From: Chloroflexota bacterium | Lineage (GTDB): Bacteria > Chloroflexota > UBA11872 | Direction: 5' to 3' | Length of the DNA: 59,527 bases | NCBI GenBank assembly: GCA_022825895.1 | Contig: JAJDVX010000027.1 | Location: forward strand, 1 to 59,527 | Part shown: positions 59,238 to 59,527 of the stretch, piece after piece | Numbering within the stretch: position 1 is the stretch's first letter | Layout of the letters: each line of letters begins with the position of its first letter | Program-made: the position numbers and the translations under genes | The notes under the pieces: generated by a model | What the model saw: only the letters and a program-made list of their open reading frames with translations | Told to the model about the DNA's origin: nothing | The model's database searches: none

Positions 59238-59527
59238 ATGGCGAACGACCAGGCAAAGGCGATCGACTCCGCGATTCAACAGATCGAACGCAAGTTCGGC
59301 ACCGGTTCGGTCATGCGCATGGGCGCTATGCAGGCTGACCAGGTGCCGGCCGTTTCAACTGGCTCGCTGTCCCTTGACGTGGCCCTGGGCGTGGGCGGAT
59401 TGCCCCGGGGTCGCGTGGTCGAGGTATTTGGACCGGAGGCATCCGGCAAGACCACCCTCGCCTTGCATGTGGTTGCCGAGGTGCAGAAGGCCGGCGGCGC
59501 CGCGGTCTACGTGGACGTGGAACACGC
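59238..59527 (+). CDS. recA: Recombinase RecA (partial, N-terminal 96 residues)
   Basis: The visible part has the RecA start [28 protein letters not shown], the [42 protein letters not shown] core with Walker [10 protein letters not shown], and VYVDVEHA where most RecA proteins have the form (I/F)IDAEHA. ATG 59238. The gene continues beyond the window. It controls SOS induction, which would act on the imu-dnaE2 cassette upstream. Confidence 0.97.
   Translation, partial: MANDQAKAIDSAIQQIERKFGTGSVMRMGAMQADQVPAVSTGSLSLDVALGVGGLPRGRVVEVFGPEASGKTTLALHVVAEVQKAGGAAVYVDVEH

Overview
The window is GC-rich bacterial chromosome, densely packed with genes on both strands. Gene content points to a member of the Chloroflexota, possibly a marine or host-associated Dehalococcoidia/SAR202-like lineage. 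The reasons are paired TrkA/RCK proteins, a small SWIM zinc-finger protein beside smpB, two tandem PhyH dioxygenases, a DPPR-synthase-type prenyltransferase, an ImuA-ImuB-DnaE2 cassette, and the style of the murD, groEL and trmD homologues. This placement is inference from family resemblance; no marker search was possible.

Layout. 1-1010 is the end of an IS481-like element that has inserted into a palindromic repeat. 1.3-8.4 kb holds proS with a perfect 16-bp parS site just upstream, a methyltransferase, a membrane protein plus prenyl-phosphate phosphoribosyltransferase pair, rplY and soxR. 8.4-12.7 kb holds a SoxR-box-driven split transketolase, two TrkA proteins, NIPSNAP, MarR and DGPF genes. 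12.8-18.5 kb holds tRNA-Ala, a MobA-like nucleotidyltransferase, a GlcD-like oxidase, a Nudix hydrolase, a DedA/YqaA membrane protein and a CAP-domain secreted protein. 18.5-25.6 kb carries the usual rpsP-khpA-rimM-trmD-rplS-rnhB-yraN neighbourhood split into two divergent halves around vanW, a Gfo/Idh oxidoreductase and a decayed mazEF-like module. 25.6-34.8 kb holds nfeD, an orphan groEL, panB, a candidate structured RNA, murD, a phosphoesterase, the SWIM protein, smpB, tmRNA (ssrA) and a Nudix gene. 34.7-43.1 kb holds a cytochrome c with a duplicated C-terminal domain, a PfkB kinase, two PhyH dioxygenases, a lipoate ligase, tRNA-Arg and a cyclophilin-glycosylase-lspA operon. 43.3-59.5 kb holds a sulfatase-like membrane protein with a GC-poor C-terminal half, an M20 amidohydrolase, imuA-imuB-dnaE2, a TM0106-type nuclease-helicase, an orphan AbrB protein, a small-domain methyltransferase, a zinc alcohol dehydrogenase and the 5' end of recA.

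How the genes work together. Translation and ribosome maturation (proS, rplY, rplS, rpsP, rimM, trmD, smpB/ssrA, two tRNAs) and DNA repair or mutagenesis (imuA, imuB, dnaE2, TM0106 helicase, HhH glycosylase, recA) are the two coherent themes. The most unusual signals are: a ~123-bp inverted-repeat element sitting in frame inside imuB, with relatives at 1.0 and 4.8 kb; a rod-shaped candidate RNA with its own promoter and hairpin at 30.3-30.5 kb; a SoxR-type promoter in front of a split transketolase; and several genes (soxR, rimM, murD, imuA) whose conserved N-termini can only be reached from a CTG codon.
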